The notes beneath the pieces were generated by a model. It saw nothing but the letters and a program-made list of their open reading frames with translations. It did not search any database and had not been told where the DNA came from. Shown one piece after another: positions 1 through 8,060 of a stretch of DNA of 11,472 nt. The stretch's first letter is position 1. The number at the start of each line of letters is the position of its first letter. Both the position numbers and the translations under genes were made by a program. The DNA lies in the NCBI GenBank assembly GCA_964558295.1, contig CAZLDQ010000186.1, forward strand, positions 1 through 11,472, written 5' to 3'. Origin of the DNA: JBDKTH01 sp964558295 (lineage in GTDB: Bacteria; Planctomycetota; Planctomycetia; Pirellulales; Thermoguttaceae).

Positions 1-1
1 C

Positions 2-2131
2 GTCAACCCGCTGCTGCTGGCCGGAACCGCACTGGTAGTGCTGCCGATTGTGCTGCATCTGATCATGCGGCGCAAACCGCGGCACCTGGAGTTCCCTGCG
101 CTCCGGTTCCTGCAGAAGCGGCGAGATACGAACCAGCGGCGTCTGCGTCTGCGACATCTGCTGCTCTTGGCACTGCGTATGGCCCTGATCGTGTTATTGG
201 CCTTGGCCTTGGCCCGGCCAAGCATCAAGACGGCCGGGGCGTTGGGCAGTTCCGAGGCTCCTGTGGCGGCAGTCGTGGTGTTCGATACGTCCAAACGCAT
301 GGAATACCGTCACCAGAACCGCACACGTTTGGAAGTGGCCCAAGAGATGGGCGGGCAACTGCTGGCTCGCCTGCCGCATGGCAGCCAGGTCGCCGTGCTC
401 AGCACCCGCTGGGAGCCACCGGCTTTCCAGGTCGACCTGGGCGCGGCCAAACATCGCATGCACCACTTGGAAACCGTGGCCAACACCCAGCCGCTGACCG
501 ACGTGCTTGCCGAAGCCGTGCGTCTGGCCAGCGAGAGCGAACTGCCCCGGCGCGAGGTCTATGTCTTCACCGATCTGGCCCGGGCGGCCTGGCCCACCGA
601 ACGGGCCCAGCGGCTGCAGAGCCAACTGGCCAAATCGCCCGACGTGGGCGTGTTCCTGGTCGACGTCGGCGTGGAGAAACCGACCAACTCGGCCCTCGGC
701 GAACTGAGACTCTCGGCCGAGGTGCTCACCAATCGCAGTCCCTTGAAGATTGCGACCGAACTGTTCCACACCGGCCCGGCCGGAGACCGCTCCGTCGAGC
801 TTTACCTGCTCGATGCGGCCCGGAAACCGCAAAAGCGCAGCGAACAAACCGTGGCCCCCAACGCCGATCCGTCGCAGTTCGTCGAATTCCAATTAGGCGC
901 GTTGGATCAGGGAACCCACCAGGGCTACGTGGAAATCGTCGGGCAAGACGGGCTGGCCTGCGATGACCGGCGGTTCTTCACCGTCGAGGTGAAACCGGCC
1001 TGGAAAATCCTCCTCGTCGCTCCTCCGCCGGCCGACCGCTATGCGGTGTTTTTGGCCGAAGCCCTCGCCCCGGCCGCCTTTCGCCGCAGCGGCCAGGCAC
1101 GCTACGAGTGCGAGATCGTGGCCCAAGAAAAGCTGGCCCGTCAGCCACTTGACACCTACGCAGCCGTGTGTCTGTTGGATCCCGCACCGATGGATCCGGA
1201 AGCCTGGCGCAAACTGGGCGACTTTGCCGCCGCCGGACACGGCGTGGCAATCTTTCTGGGCCGCAACGCCCAGCCGCTGGGCGTATTCAACCATCCGGCT
1301 GCCTTGGACCTATTGCCCAGCAAGCTCCTCCGCCAGGTGCGCCGGCCTGACGGTGTCTACCTGGCCCCGAGCGACTTCCAGCAGCCGGTTCTCAAGGCCC
1401 TGGGCGACTATGCTGGCTCAATCCCTTGGGACGCATTCCCCGTGTTCCGCTACTGGCAGTTGGACACCCTAGCCTCCGGTGTCCACGTTATTGCCCCCTA
1501 CACCGACGACGGCCCGGCAATTCTCGAACGGCCGATAGGCAAGGGGCGCGTGCTGACCATGACCACGCCCATCTCCGATCGGCCCGACCGCGACGCCTGG
1601 AACCTTCTGCCCGTCGGCGACGCTTGGCCGTTTTTGATCCTGGTTAACGAAATGGCCTCCTCTCTGGTCGGCAGCACGGGCCAACACCTCAACTATTATG
1701 CTGGCCAGACCGCCGTGCTCGAACTGGACCCCGATAAAGAATTCCAGTCCTATCTCTTGACGGTCGTCGACGGCCCCAAGCCCTTGGAGGTCCGCTTGAC
1801 ACCCGACTTGAAACAGCACAGGCTCGTCGTCACCTCGACCGATCGCGAAGGCAACTACCGCATCCAGGCCGGCGGCAGCGCAGGCGGTGTCGATCGCGGC
1901 TTCAGCGTCAACCTGTCACGTCCCCAGACCGATCTGGAACGGATCGACGAAGACCAGCTCAAAACCGTCTTTGGCGAGAGCCCCTACCGTCTGGCCCGCA
2001 ACAGCAACCAACTCGAAGGCAACGTCACCGAAGGCCGCGTCGGCCGCGACCTCTACCCTCTCCTCATCCTCCTGGTCACCCTCGTCTTAGGCTTCGAACA
2101 AGTCATGGCCAATCGGTTCTATAAGGAATGA
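2..2131 (+). CDS. BatA-type inner-membrane VWA protein, 5' end cut by window
   Basis: The reading frame is open from the first base and encodes 709 residues. It begins VNPLLLAGTALVVLPIVLHL, the usual start of the BatA/aerotolerance-regulator N-terminal domain, so only a few residues are probably missing; the GTG at 38 lies inside this first TM helix and is not the true start. A second TM helix lies near nt 158-215. A VWA domain follows: its metal site reads D(284-286)-T-S-K-R, so the second serine of DxSxS is replaced by arginine. A TQPLTDVL threonine loop lies near 487-510, and FTDL replaces the usual DG near 566-577. The second half (about 1000-1700) resembles a class I amidotransferase-like fold without a catalytic cysteine motif. 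A C-terminal TM helix (about 2050-2110) ends the protein. Bat-family proteins usually work with MoxR ATPases. The specific job here is unknown; the VWA domain may bind partners without metal. Confidence 0.85.
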   Translation, partial: VNPLLLAGTALVVLPIVLHLIMRRKPRHLEFPALRFLQKRRDTNQRRLRLRHLLLLALRMALIVLLALALARPSIKTAGALGSSEAPVAAVVVFDTSKRMEYRHQNRTRLEVAQEMGGQLLARLPHGSQVAVLSTRWEPPAFQVDLGAAKHRMHHLETVANTQPLTDVLAEAVRLASESELPRREVYVFTDLARAAWPTERAQRLQSQLAKSPDVGVFLVDVGVEKPTNSALGELRLSAEVLTNRSPLKIATELFHTGPAGDRSVELYLLDAARKPQKRSEQTVAPNADPSQFVEFQLGALDQGTHQGYVEIVGQDGLACDDRRFFTVEVKPAWKILLVAPPPADRYAVFLAEALAPAAFRRSGQARYECEIVAQEKLARQPLDTYAAVCLLDPAPMDPEAWRKLGDFAAAGHGVAIFLGRNAQPLGVFNHPAALDLLPSKLLRQVRRPDGVYLAPSDFQQPVLKALGDYAGSIPWDAFPVFRYWQLDTLASGVHVIAPYTDDGPAILERPIGKGRVLTMTTPISDRPDRDAWNLLPVGDAWPFLILVNEMASSLVGSTGQHLNYYAGQTAVLELDPDKEFQSYLLTVVDGPKPLEVRLTPDLKQHRLVVTSTDREGNYRIQAGGSAGGVDRGFSVNLSRPQTDLERIDEDQLKTVFGESPYRLARNSNQLEGNVTEGRVGRDLYPLLILLVTLVLGFEQVMANRFYKE

Positions 2132-2270
2132 CGAATGTTGAAAACCAAATGTCGAAGGAATGACCAAATGCCGAAGTACGAAAGGGACTTGCCTCTGATG
2201 CTGTCCGTTTGTCCTTTGTCCTTCGTTCTTCGTCCTCCCTTCGTCATTTGGTTTTCGACATTCGTCATTC
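2126..2270. repeat. Long imperfect palindrome between the two VWA genes
   Basis: The arms at 2126-2151 and 2245-2270 are 26 nt each and complementary at 25 positions; the remaining pair is G-U in RNA. The inner flanks (about 2152-2188 and 2211-2244, purine-rich against pyrimidine-rich) continue pairing imperfectly, leaving a loop of about 22 nt (2189-2210). The left side also holds a 13-nt near-direct repeat, CCAAATGTCGAAG at 2145-2157 and CCAAATGCCGAAG at 2164-2176. The left arm contains the TGA stop (2129-2131) of the upstream gene. The word GAATGACGAATG and the spurious translation 'VFDIRHS' resemble dispersed planctomycete intergenic repeats as I remember them; this family link is not verified. 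It may act as an RNA hairpin that tunes expression of the downstream VWA gene, or simply be a mobile palindromic element. Confidence 0.75.
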
Positions 2271-2302
2271 TCCCTCGGTTCCATCCAACACGTTCTTAAC
2301 CC

Positions 2303-4558
2303 ATGGTCCGTCTCTCCTTCTATCCCGTCGGTGGCGACAACTACCTCCTGGTGGCGGTAGCGGCGGTCGTGCTGTTGGCGCTGCTGGCGCTCATTGGGCC
2401 GGGACGGGAACGGGTTAGCCGCCGGCGACGCCTGGTGTTGGCCGGACTCCGAGTCGCGGTGATCCTCTTGACCCTTATGGCCTTACTCCGACCAACGTTG
2501 GTCTACACGACTACCACCAAGCAGTCGGCCACGCTCGTCGTGCTGGCCGACCAGTCGCGAAGCATGTCCATTCCCGACGAGGTCAACGGCCGAACTCGCT
2601 GGGAGGCGGTCCAGCACACCTTGAGCAATGCCCAGTCGGAAATTCAAATGCTGGCCAAGGATTTCGAGGTCAAAGCCTACAGCTTCGACGCTGAGACCCA
2701 CCCGGTGGAACTCGTCGATGGCCGGCTGCAGCTTGGCGAGAAACCCGAGGGACAGCAAACGGCTATCGGCGCGGCCCTGGAGGATGTGCTGCGTCAGGAG
2801 GCAGGAAAACGGCTCCTGGGCGTCGTCCTATTGAGCGACGGGGCGCAGCGGGCCCGGCCGCCACGCGACATACTCCCGCAGACGGCCGCCAGCCAGATGA
2901 AAAACATCGGTCCACTGTTCACCTTCCGCTTTGGCAAGTCCCGCGGGCTGGGGCAAGCCCAGGATATCGCCGTCAAGGAACTGCTGGCCGATCAGCGGGT
3001 GTTCGTCAAGAACCAGATGATCGTCAGCGGCCAGATTCGCGTCGACGGATACGTCAACCGCGAGATTCTCGTGCGTCTGTTGTTTGAAACCGCGCCGGGC
3101 AACATGGAGCAGGTCGCCGAAAAACGGGTGAAAGCCACCACTGACGGACAACTGCTCCCCGTCGAGTTCACCTACGTCCCCGAAGTGGCGGGCGAGTTCA
3201 AGGTTTCTTTGGAAGTCGTCGGTCAGCCGGGCGAACTGGTCACAACCAACAACCAGCTCAGCACGTTCGTCAACGTGTTGCCGGGCGGGCTGAACGTGCT
3301 CTATCTGGAGGGGGGCTGGCGCGTCGAACAACGGTTTCTCCGCCGCTCGTTGGACGCCTCCCCCGACATCCAGGTCGATTTCGTGCGGCTCGATCCCCGG
3401 CAGCCCAATGCGCGTCCCGCCGACCTGTCCGATCGCTTTCGGCCAGGCAAATATGCCGTTTACGTCCTCGGCGACCTCGATGCCTCGGCCTTCCAGGGCA
3501 AGGAACTGGTCGACTTGGCCCAGGCCGTGTCGGCCGGGTCGGGCCTGCTCATGCTCGGCGGGTTCCAAAGCTTCGGTCCGGGGGGTTACGCGGAAACGCC
3601 CCTGGCCAATGTGCTCCCGGTTGTGATGGATCGCTTTGAACGCCAGAAGATCGACGAGCCGATTCGCGACAAGCTCCACTGGCCTGGCCCCTTGAAAATG
3701 GAACCCACGCCGCTGGGCTTGAGCCATTTTTCGTTGATGCTGGCAGCCACCCCCAAGGAGAATCAGGCAATCTGGGCCCAGTTACCCCCCTTGGACGGGG
3801 CCAACCGCTTCGTCGAAACCAAGCCTGGGGCGATCATCCTGGCCGACGCCGGACGCGATCGGCCACTGTTAGTCGCCCAGCCGTTTGGTACGGGACGCGT
3901 GATGGCCTTTGCCGCCGATTCCACCTGGCGCTGGTGGATGCAGGGGGCCGAAGGCGCCCACAAGCGGTTCTGGCGCCAGATGATTCTCTGGTTGGCCCGC
4001 AAAGACGAATCGCTCGAAGGAAACGTGTATGTCCGTCTCCCCCAACGGCGGTTCAGCCCAGGCCAACGGGTCGAGTTTGGCGTCGGCGCCCAGAAGCCAA
4101 CCGGCGAATCGATCCACGACGCTCAGTTCAAGACCGAGATCCTCCTGCCCGATGGGACCACGCGCCCCTTGCGTCTCACCCAGGGGGAGGAGATGACTGG
4201 CTCGTTCCGCGACACCCAGGCCCCGGGCGACTACGCGATTCACGTCACCGCCACGAAAGGCGAGGAAGTCCTCGGCAGCACCCGGGCACGCTTCGTCGTC
4301 TTCGACCAGGATCTGGAACTTGACAATGCTTCGGCCGACGCCACCGTCTTGGACAGCCTTGCCGCAATGACCGGCGGGGAGTCGCTCGCCCCGGAAGAGC
4401 TTCCCGCCCTGCTGGATCGCTTGACCAAGGAGAGCGAAAGCCTGGAAGTCCAAACGGAAACCAAAAAAACCCTCTGGGACACCTGGCCGTTTCTGCTAGC
4501 ATTCGTCGGGCTATTGGCCGGCGAATGGTATCTGCGTAAACGCTGGGGGCTGGTGTAA
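2303..4558 (+). CDS. VWA membrane protein with amidotransferase-like domain
   Basis: This is a 751-residue inner-membrane protein. The ATG at 2303 is supported by an in-frame TAA two codons upstream (2297-2299). TM helices lie near residues 15-35 and 44-64, followed by a VWA domain with a complete metal site: D83-x-S85-x-S87, T153 in TAIGAAL, and D179-G180 in LLSDGAQR. Residues ~328-550 form an amidotransferase-like fold: LNVLYLEGGW near 330, YAVYVLGDLDAS near 384, LLMLGGFQSFGPGGY near 415-430, and GRVMAFAADSTWRWW near 531-545. No cysteine nucleophile elbow is visible, so catalysis is unlikely. A beta-rich stretch follows, then a C-terminal TM helix (WPFLLAFVGLLAGEWYL) with a basic tail. The order of parts matches the upstream gene, which suggests an ancient duplication. 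The large middle part should face the periplasm. This type of protein is common next to BatA-like genes in planctomycetes; its function is not established. Confidence 0.85.
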   Translation: MVRLSFYPVGGDNYLLVAVAAVVLLALLALIGPGRERVSRRRRLVLAGLRVAVILLTLMALLRPTLVYTTTTKQSATLVVLADQSRSMSIPDEVNGRTRWEAVQHTLSNAQSEIQMLAKDFEVKAYSFDAETHPVELVDGRLQLGEKPEGQQTAIGAALEDVLRQEAGKRLLGVVLLSDGAQRARPPRDILPQTAASQMKNIGPLFTFRFGKSRGLGQAQDIAVKELLADQRVFVKNQMIVSGQIRVDGYVNREILVRLLFETAPGNMEQVAEKRVKATTDGQLLPVEFTYVPEVAGEFKVSLEVVGQPGELVTTNNQLSTFVNVLPGGLNVLYLEGGWRVEQRFLRRSLDASPDIQVDFVRLDPRQPNARPADLSDRFRPGKYAVYVLGDLDASAFQGKELVDLAQAVSAGSGLLMLGGFQSFGPGGYAETPLANVLPVVMDRFERQKIDEPIRDKLHWPGPLKMEPTPLGLSHFSLMLAATPKENQAIWAQLPPLDGANRFVETKPGAIILADAGRDRPLLVAQPFGTGRVMAFAADSTWRWWMQGAEGAHKRFWRQMILWLARKDESLEGNVYVRLPQRRFSPGQRVEFGVGAQKPTGESIHDAQFKTEILLPDGTTRPLRLTQGEEMTGSFRDTQAPGDYAIHVTATKGEEVLGSTRARFVVFDQDLELDNASADATVLDSLAAMTGGESLAPEELPALLDRLTKESESLEVQTETKKTLWDTWPFLLAFVGLLAGEWYLRKRWGLV

Positions 4559-4795
4559 TTCGAACGGGGCAGGCTCCACGACTTGCTTGACTTTGCCGTC
4601 TACAATAGGCGCACCGTTTGTAACAATCGCGTAAAACAGAAGGTGTGTAGCGGACGCTCCGACATTTCAAGCGATTGGGACTCCCGGCAACCGAAGGACT
4701 CCTCTGGTAGCATTCCTCGGGGCACTACCGATTCGTGAAACGCCCCTTTCCCGTTGGGTTCGGCATTTTGCACAGCGTTCGACGAGACGTGAGGG

Positions 4796-4829
4796 CTCGG
4801 GAGCACCCCAGGCAGGTCCCTGCCCCGAG
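4796..4829 (+). terminator. GC-rich hairpin, possible terminator
   Basis: The inner stem GGCAG (4811-4815) pairs with CTGCC (4820-4824) around a GTCC loop. The outer stem CTCGG (4796-4800) pairs with CCGAG (4825-4829), with a 10-nt bulge on the left side. It is followed by GATTATTT, a weak U-rich run. It could end transcripts from the VWA genes, although it lies about 240 nt past their stop codon, or it could be a structured leader element. It has no long T tract. Confidence 0.3.
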
Positions 4830-4868
4830 GATTATTTCGTATAATCAAAATAAACGTTTTGATGCATC
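4830..4868 (+). promoter_or_regulatory. AT-rich palindrome cluster with TATAAT; candidate promoter/operator
   Basis: Three small inverted repeats sit almost end to end in otherwise GC-rich DNA: GATTAT/ATAATC (4830-4835 and 4841-4846), TCAAAA/TTTTGA (4845-4850 and 4857-4862), and the perfect 8-mer GATGCATC (4861-4868). The first contains TATAAT at 4840-4845, a consensus -10 hexamer, about 200 nt before the start of the GAF-HlyD gene. No recognisable -35 element lies 16-18 nt upstream, so activator dependence or a non-sigma70 promoter is possible. The symmetric words could be repressor or activator sites. This is inferred from composition and symmetry only. Confidence 0.3.
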
Positions 4869-5044
4869 GTATCAACAGTGACGGGAGCGATGGCGCGGAG
4901 CGTATCGGTATTTGTGAAACCGATTGCTAAAGCTAAGCTACTTTTGAGCATACGACCAAGAAGCCCTCGTCGACTCCCGGACTGATCCTGGGCGCCGGTG
5001 CCACTCTGGTGGCCCTTTGGACCTGTGTGGAATAGCAAAACGGC

Positions 5045-7111
5045 ATGAGTACCGAACAATCATTCGATTCCCAGTTGATCGAACAGACCAAGCAACAGAT
5101 CCGAGCATTGGTCAATGAGATCGCCCAGTTGGCCAAGTCGGAGATTGCGCCCCAGGAGTTCTATGCCGAGTTCCTTCCGCGCGTCGTCTCGGCCTTAGCC
5201 GCCGTCGGCGGGGTGATCTGGTCGCTCGATCCGGATGGGCGTCTGTCGATCGGCTATCAGGTCAACCTCAAGGAAGCCCGCCTGCGCGATCGCCAGGAAG
5301 ACCAGGTTCGTCATAGCCGGCTGTTGCAGAAGGTGCTGACCACCGGCGAAGGGATGCTGGTCCAGCCACATTCCGGCACGGGCGACGAAGCCGACGACGC
5401 CGAGAACCCAACCGACTTCCTCATGATCCTTGGCGCGCTGAAGACCGATCTGGAAACCGTCGGGATCGTCGAGATCTTCCAGCGCCCCGATACCGGCCCC
5501 TCGACGCAGAAGGGCTATCTCCGCTTCCTTCTCCAGATGTGCGATCTGGCCGGCGACTTCTTCAAGAACCGCCAGTTGCGTCACTTCTCCGACCGGCAAG
5601 TCCTCTGGAGTCAGTTGGAAGAGTTTACCCGGATGGTCCATGCCAGCCTTGACCCGCGGGAAACGGCCTACACCGTGGCGAACGAAGGACGGCGTCTGAT
5701 CGAGTGCGATCGGGTCAGTGTGGCTATCCGCCGCGGCACGAAGTGTTATGTTGAAGCGATCAGCGGGCAAGACCTCTTCGACAAGCGTTCCAACACCGTC
5801 AAGCTCCTCAACCGCCTCGCGACCGCCGTTGTGGCCAGCGACGAGAATATGTGGTATGCCGGCGACACGAGCAACATGGCCCCGCAGGTGGAAGAGGCGC
5901 TGCAGGAGTATATCGACGATTCGCATACGAAAATGATCGCCGTGTTGCCGCTGCGGCGTCCGCGGCGCGAGGAGGAGCAGGATGATCCGGACAAACGCGA
6001 GGCCTCCGAACCGCCGCTCGGCGCGCTGATCGTCGAACAGATCGAAGACATCCGCGTGGCCGAGAAACTCCGCCAGCGGGTCGAAGTGGTCAACCGCCAC
6101 AGTGCCACGGCGCTGTCCAACGCCTTAGAGCACAATAGCCTTTTCCTGATGCCCATCTGGCGTGCCTTGGGCAAGAGCCGCTGGCTGATCAAGGCCCGCA
6201 CCCTTCCCAAGACCCTCTCGGTCAGCGCCGTCGTGCTCACCGCCCTCGTCGCCCTGTTCGTCGTCCCCACCGATTTCACGCTGACCAGCAAAGGAACCCT
6301 CGAACCGGAACTTTACCGCGAGGTGTTTGCCGAAGTCGACGGGACCGTCGAAGAGATCAAAGTCAAACAAAACGACCTCGTCCACAAAGGGCAACTCCTC
6401 TTCCGGCTTCGCAATACGGATCTGGAGAAGGAACTGATCCGGGTCCAAGGCGAAATCGAAGTCGCCGCCGCCCAATTGCTGAACGTCGGCCGGTCAATCT
6501 CCGAGGATCGCGGACGGCGGGAGGACGAACGCCTCCAGTTGTTCGCCGAACAGTCGGAATTGAAGACTAAACTCGACAATCTGAAGCTCCAGAAGGAGCT
6601 TTACGAGCAGAAGATGAAATACCTGGAGATCTACAGCCCCATCAACGGCCAGGTCGTCACCTGGGACGTCGACAACCTCTTGAAGAACCGGCCCGTGCAG
6701 CGGGGACAAGTGCTCCTCCGAATCGCCGACCTCAGCGGCCCCTGGGAACTCGAACTCACCATGCCCGAAAACCGCATGGGACACATCACCCGCGAACGCA
6801 ACCAACTCAAACTGCGCGACCCCTCCCAGGACCTGAAAGTCGACTATATTCTGGCGATCGACCCAGGCACCACCTGGGAAGGAACCGTCAAGGAGATTCA
6901 CGGCAGCGCCGATGTGCATGGCGAGGACGGGAACATCGTGCGGGTCAGCGTCAAGATCGACACCGACAAGCTGCGCAGAGAACTACCCGGCATCCGCCCC
7001 GGTGCGTCGGTCACGGCCAAGGTCTACTGCGGCCGCTGCTCACTCGGCTATAGCTGGTTCCATGATGCAATCGCCTATGTCGAGTCGCGAATCATCTTCC
7101 CCTGGTTTTAA
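5045..7111 (+). CDS. GAF-GAF-TM-HlyD fusion: sensor-linked membrane adaptor
   Basis: This 688-residue protein starts at ATG 5045, fixed by an in-frame TAG at 5033-5035; no strong Shine-Dalgarno is seen. Residues 1-390 are soluble and lack a signal peptide: a degenerate GAF-like domain (about 37-175, GGVIWSLDPDGRL at 55-67) and a clearer GAF domain (about 190-335, CDRVSVAIRRGTKCYVEAIS at 221-240, LGALIVEQIED at 325-335). One TM helix follows (about 391-408). The rest is a HlyD/membrane-fusion adaptor: lipoyl-like halves at 424-455 (VFAEVDGTVEEIKVKQNDLV) and 527-562 (YSPINGQVV), a helical hairpin between them, and a beta barrel ending in GIRPGASVTAKV (649-660). The tail (667-688) is aromatic and amphipathic. 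The GAF part should be cytoplasmic and the adaptor periplasmic, so a ligand could control an export complex. It is the first gene of a co-directional set. The family is recognisable, but ligand and partner are unknown. Confidence 0.85.
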   Translation: MSTEQSFDSQLIEQTKQQIRALVNEIAQLAKSEIAPQEFYAEFLPRVVSALAAVGGVIWSLDPDGRLSIGYQVNLKEARLRDRQEDQVRHSRLLQKVLTTGEGMLVQPHSGTGDEADDAENPTDFLMILGALKTDLETVGIVEIFQRPDTGPSTQKGYLRFLLQMCDLAGDFFKNRQLRHFSDRQVLWSQLEEFTRMVHASLDPRETAYTVANEGRRLIECDRVSVAIRRGTKCYVEAISGQDLFDKRSNTVKLLNRLATAVVASDENMWYAGDTSNMAPQVEEALQEYIDDSHTKMIAVLPLRRPRREEEQDDPDKREASEPPLGALIVEQIEDIRVAEKLRQRVEVVNRHSATALSNALEHNSLFLMPIWRALGKSRWLIKARTLPKTLSVSAVVLTALVALFVVPTDFTLTSKGTLEPELYREVFAEVDGTVEEIKVKQNDLVHKGQLLFRLRNTDLEKELIRVQGEIEVAAAQLLNVGRSISEDRGRREDERLQLFAEQSELKTKLDNLKLQKELYEQKMKYLEIYSPINGQVVTWDVDNLLKNRPVQRGQVLLRIADLSGPWELELTMPENRMGHITRERNQLKLRDPSQDLKVDYILAIDPGTTWEGTVKEIHGSADVHGEDGNIVRVSVKIDTDKLRRELPGIRPGASVTAKVYCGRCSLGYSWFHDAIAYVESRIIFPWF

Positions 7112-7125
7112 CGGTAAAAGGGCAC

Positions 7126-7131
7126 GAAGGG
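7126..7131 (+). promoter_or_regulatory. Ribosome binding site that sets the start at 7140
   Basis: GAAGGG ends 8 nt before the ATG at 7140. It supports that start over in-frame positions further upstream, which would overlap the preceding gene by up to about 200 nt and would bury the signal peptide. Confidence 0.55.
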
Positions 7132-7139
7132 ATAACCCT

Positions 7140-8060
7140 ATGCGTTTCGGATTGATTACCACCACAGCCGCTCTCCTCCTCAGCACGGCGATTCTGCCGG
7201 CCTTCTCCCAGCAGCGCCGCGAGGCGCCCGCGTTGCGTGCCGGCCAGGAGACCGTCCACAACTGTCTGGTCACCCTGATCGACGAAGCCGAAGTCCCGGC
7301 CCAGGAAGAAGGCTCGCTCCTGGAAATCATGGTCCGTGAAGGGCAACAGGTCGCCAAGGACGAGGTTCTCGCTCAGATCGACGACCGCAAGGTACGAATG
7401 GCCGAAAACGTCGCCCGCTACGAGCTGGAAGCGGCCAAAGCCGAGGCCAGCAACAACGTCAACGTGCGCTACGCCCAGGCCGCCGCCGACGTCGCCAACG
7501 CCGAATATCAGCAGGCGATGGACGCCAACCGCAAGATGCCCAATACCCATCCCGCCGCCGAACTGCGACGGCTGCTCCTGGAACACCGCAAGTTTTCCTT
7601 GCAGATCGAACAATCCGAACATGAACTGAACTTGGCCGGCCTGACGGCGAAGGTCAAAGAGGCCCAACTGGAAGCCGCCTCCGCCGATGTTGACCGTCGG
7701 AAGATCAAAGCCCCGATCGACGGAATCGTCGTCAAACGCTACCGCCGTGTCGGCGAGTGGGTTCGCCCTGGTGATCCTCTCTTGCGTCTGGTTCGCGCCG
7801 ACCACCTGCGGATCGAAGGCTATCTTGACGCCACCAAAGTCGCCCCGTCCGAAGTGGCCGATCAGCCGGTCACGATCACCGTCGAGCTATCCAACGGACG
7901 CCGCGAGAACTTCCCCGGCAAGATCGTCTTCGTCAGCCCCCTGGTCGAGGCCGGTATGCAATTCCTTGTCCATGCCGAAGTGGTCAACCGCCAAGAAAAC
8001 AACTACTGGCTCCTCCGCCCCGGACTGCCCGCCGACATGACGATCCAACTGAAGAAATGA
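7140..8060 (+). CDS. Secreted HlyD/RND-type periplasmic adaptor protein
   Basis: The product is 306 residues. The ATG at 7140 was chosen because it follows a ribosome binding site and gives a clean signal peptide (MRFGLITTTAALLLSTAILP, predicted cut after AFS at residue 23). There is no lipobox and no other TM helix, so it should be soluble in the periplasm or loosely membrane-bound. Lipoyl-like half one spans about 46-88 (GSLLEIMVREGQQVAKDEVL), a helical hairpin 85-188, half two 188-220 (KIKAPIDGIVVKR), and a beta barrel follows, ending in LRPGLPADMTI (292-302). The hairpin is of ordinary length for short adaptors. The gene starts 28 nt after the GAF-HlyD gene and is surely co-transcribed with it. 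Such adaptors normally link an inner-membrane pump to an outer-membrane channel; no pump is encoded nearby. It could complete a hexameric ring with the two membrane-bound adaptors. Confidence 0.85.
   Translation: MRFGLITTTAALLLSTAILPAFSQQRREAPALRAGQETVHNCLVTLIDEAEVPAQEEGSLLEIMVREGQQVAKDEVLAQIDDRKVRMAENVARYELEAAKAEASNNVNVRYAQAAADVANAEYQQAMDANRKMPNTHPAAELRRLLLEHRKFSLQIEQSEHELNLAGLTAKVKEAQLEAASADVDRRKIKAPIDGIVVKRYRRVGEWVRPGDPLLRLVRADHLRIEGYLDATKVAPSEVADQPVTITVELSNGRRENFPGKIVFVSPLVEAGMQFLVHAEVVNRQENNYWLLRPGLPADMTIQLKK

Larger units (their letters stand above)
4559..5044. other. Gene-free leader region upstream of the adaptor operon
   Basis: This is the longest non-coding stretch in the window (486 nt). 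No open frame here looks like a real gene. Visible structures are a GGTAG/CTACC stem (4706-4710 with 4725-4729), a GC-rich two-part hairpin (4796-4829), an AT-rich island with small palindromes (4830-4868), and a GCCAC-TCTG-GTGGC tetraloop hairpin (5000-5013) shortly before the next start codon. The size and structure suggest a promoter plus a long structured 5' leader. I could not match it to any riboswitch family. A TACAAT hexamer at 4601-4606 has no well-spaced -35 element. Confidence 0.6.

Noticed and set aside
1000..4000. Active glutamine amidotransferase domains in the two VWA proteins
   Set aside because: The fold-like pattern is present, but no cysteine nucleophile elbow (GxCxG type) is visible; the matching stretch reads LGGFQSF in the second gene.
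4587..4606. TTGACT followed by TACAAT as a promoter
   Set aside because: The spacer is only 8 nt, far shorter than the 16-18 nt needed.
4878..4985. 35-codon plus-strand frame (GTG start, internal ATG at 4890) in the leader region
   Set aside because: It has poor ribosome binding site spacing, no recognisable motif, and a length easily reached by chance. It could be a leader peptide, but nothing supports this.
4937..5035. Hydrophobic reading (PGLILGAGATLVALWTCV) ending in TAG, in frame with the GAF-HlyD gene
   Set aside because: There is no start codon after the preceding in-frame TAA at 4934-4936. It looks like a TM helix and might be a remnant, but chance is as likely.
6912..7139. In-frame upstream extension of the secreted adaptor gene, overlapping the GAF-HlyD gene
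   Set aside because: It would overlap about 200 nt of the preceding gene, has no hydrophobic or domain-like content, and would bury the signal peptide. The ribosome binding site at 7126-7131 supports ATG 7140.
7566..7598. RLS-type TolC-contact motif at the hairpin of the secreted adaptor (R143, L146, S153)
   Set aside because: The spacing is R-x2-L-x6-S, whereas AcrA-type adaptors have three residues between R and L. It is a near miss that cannot be claimed as a TolC-docking motif.
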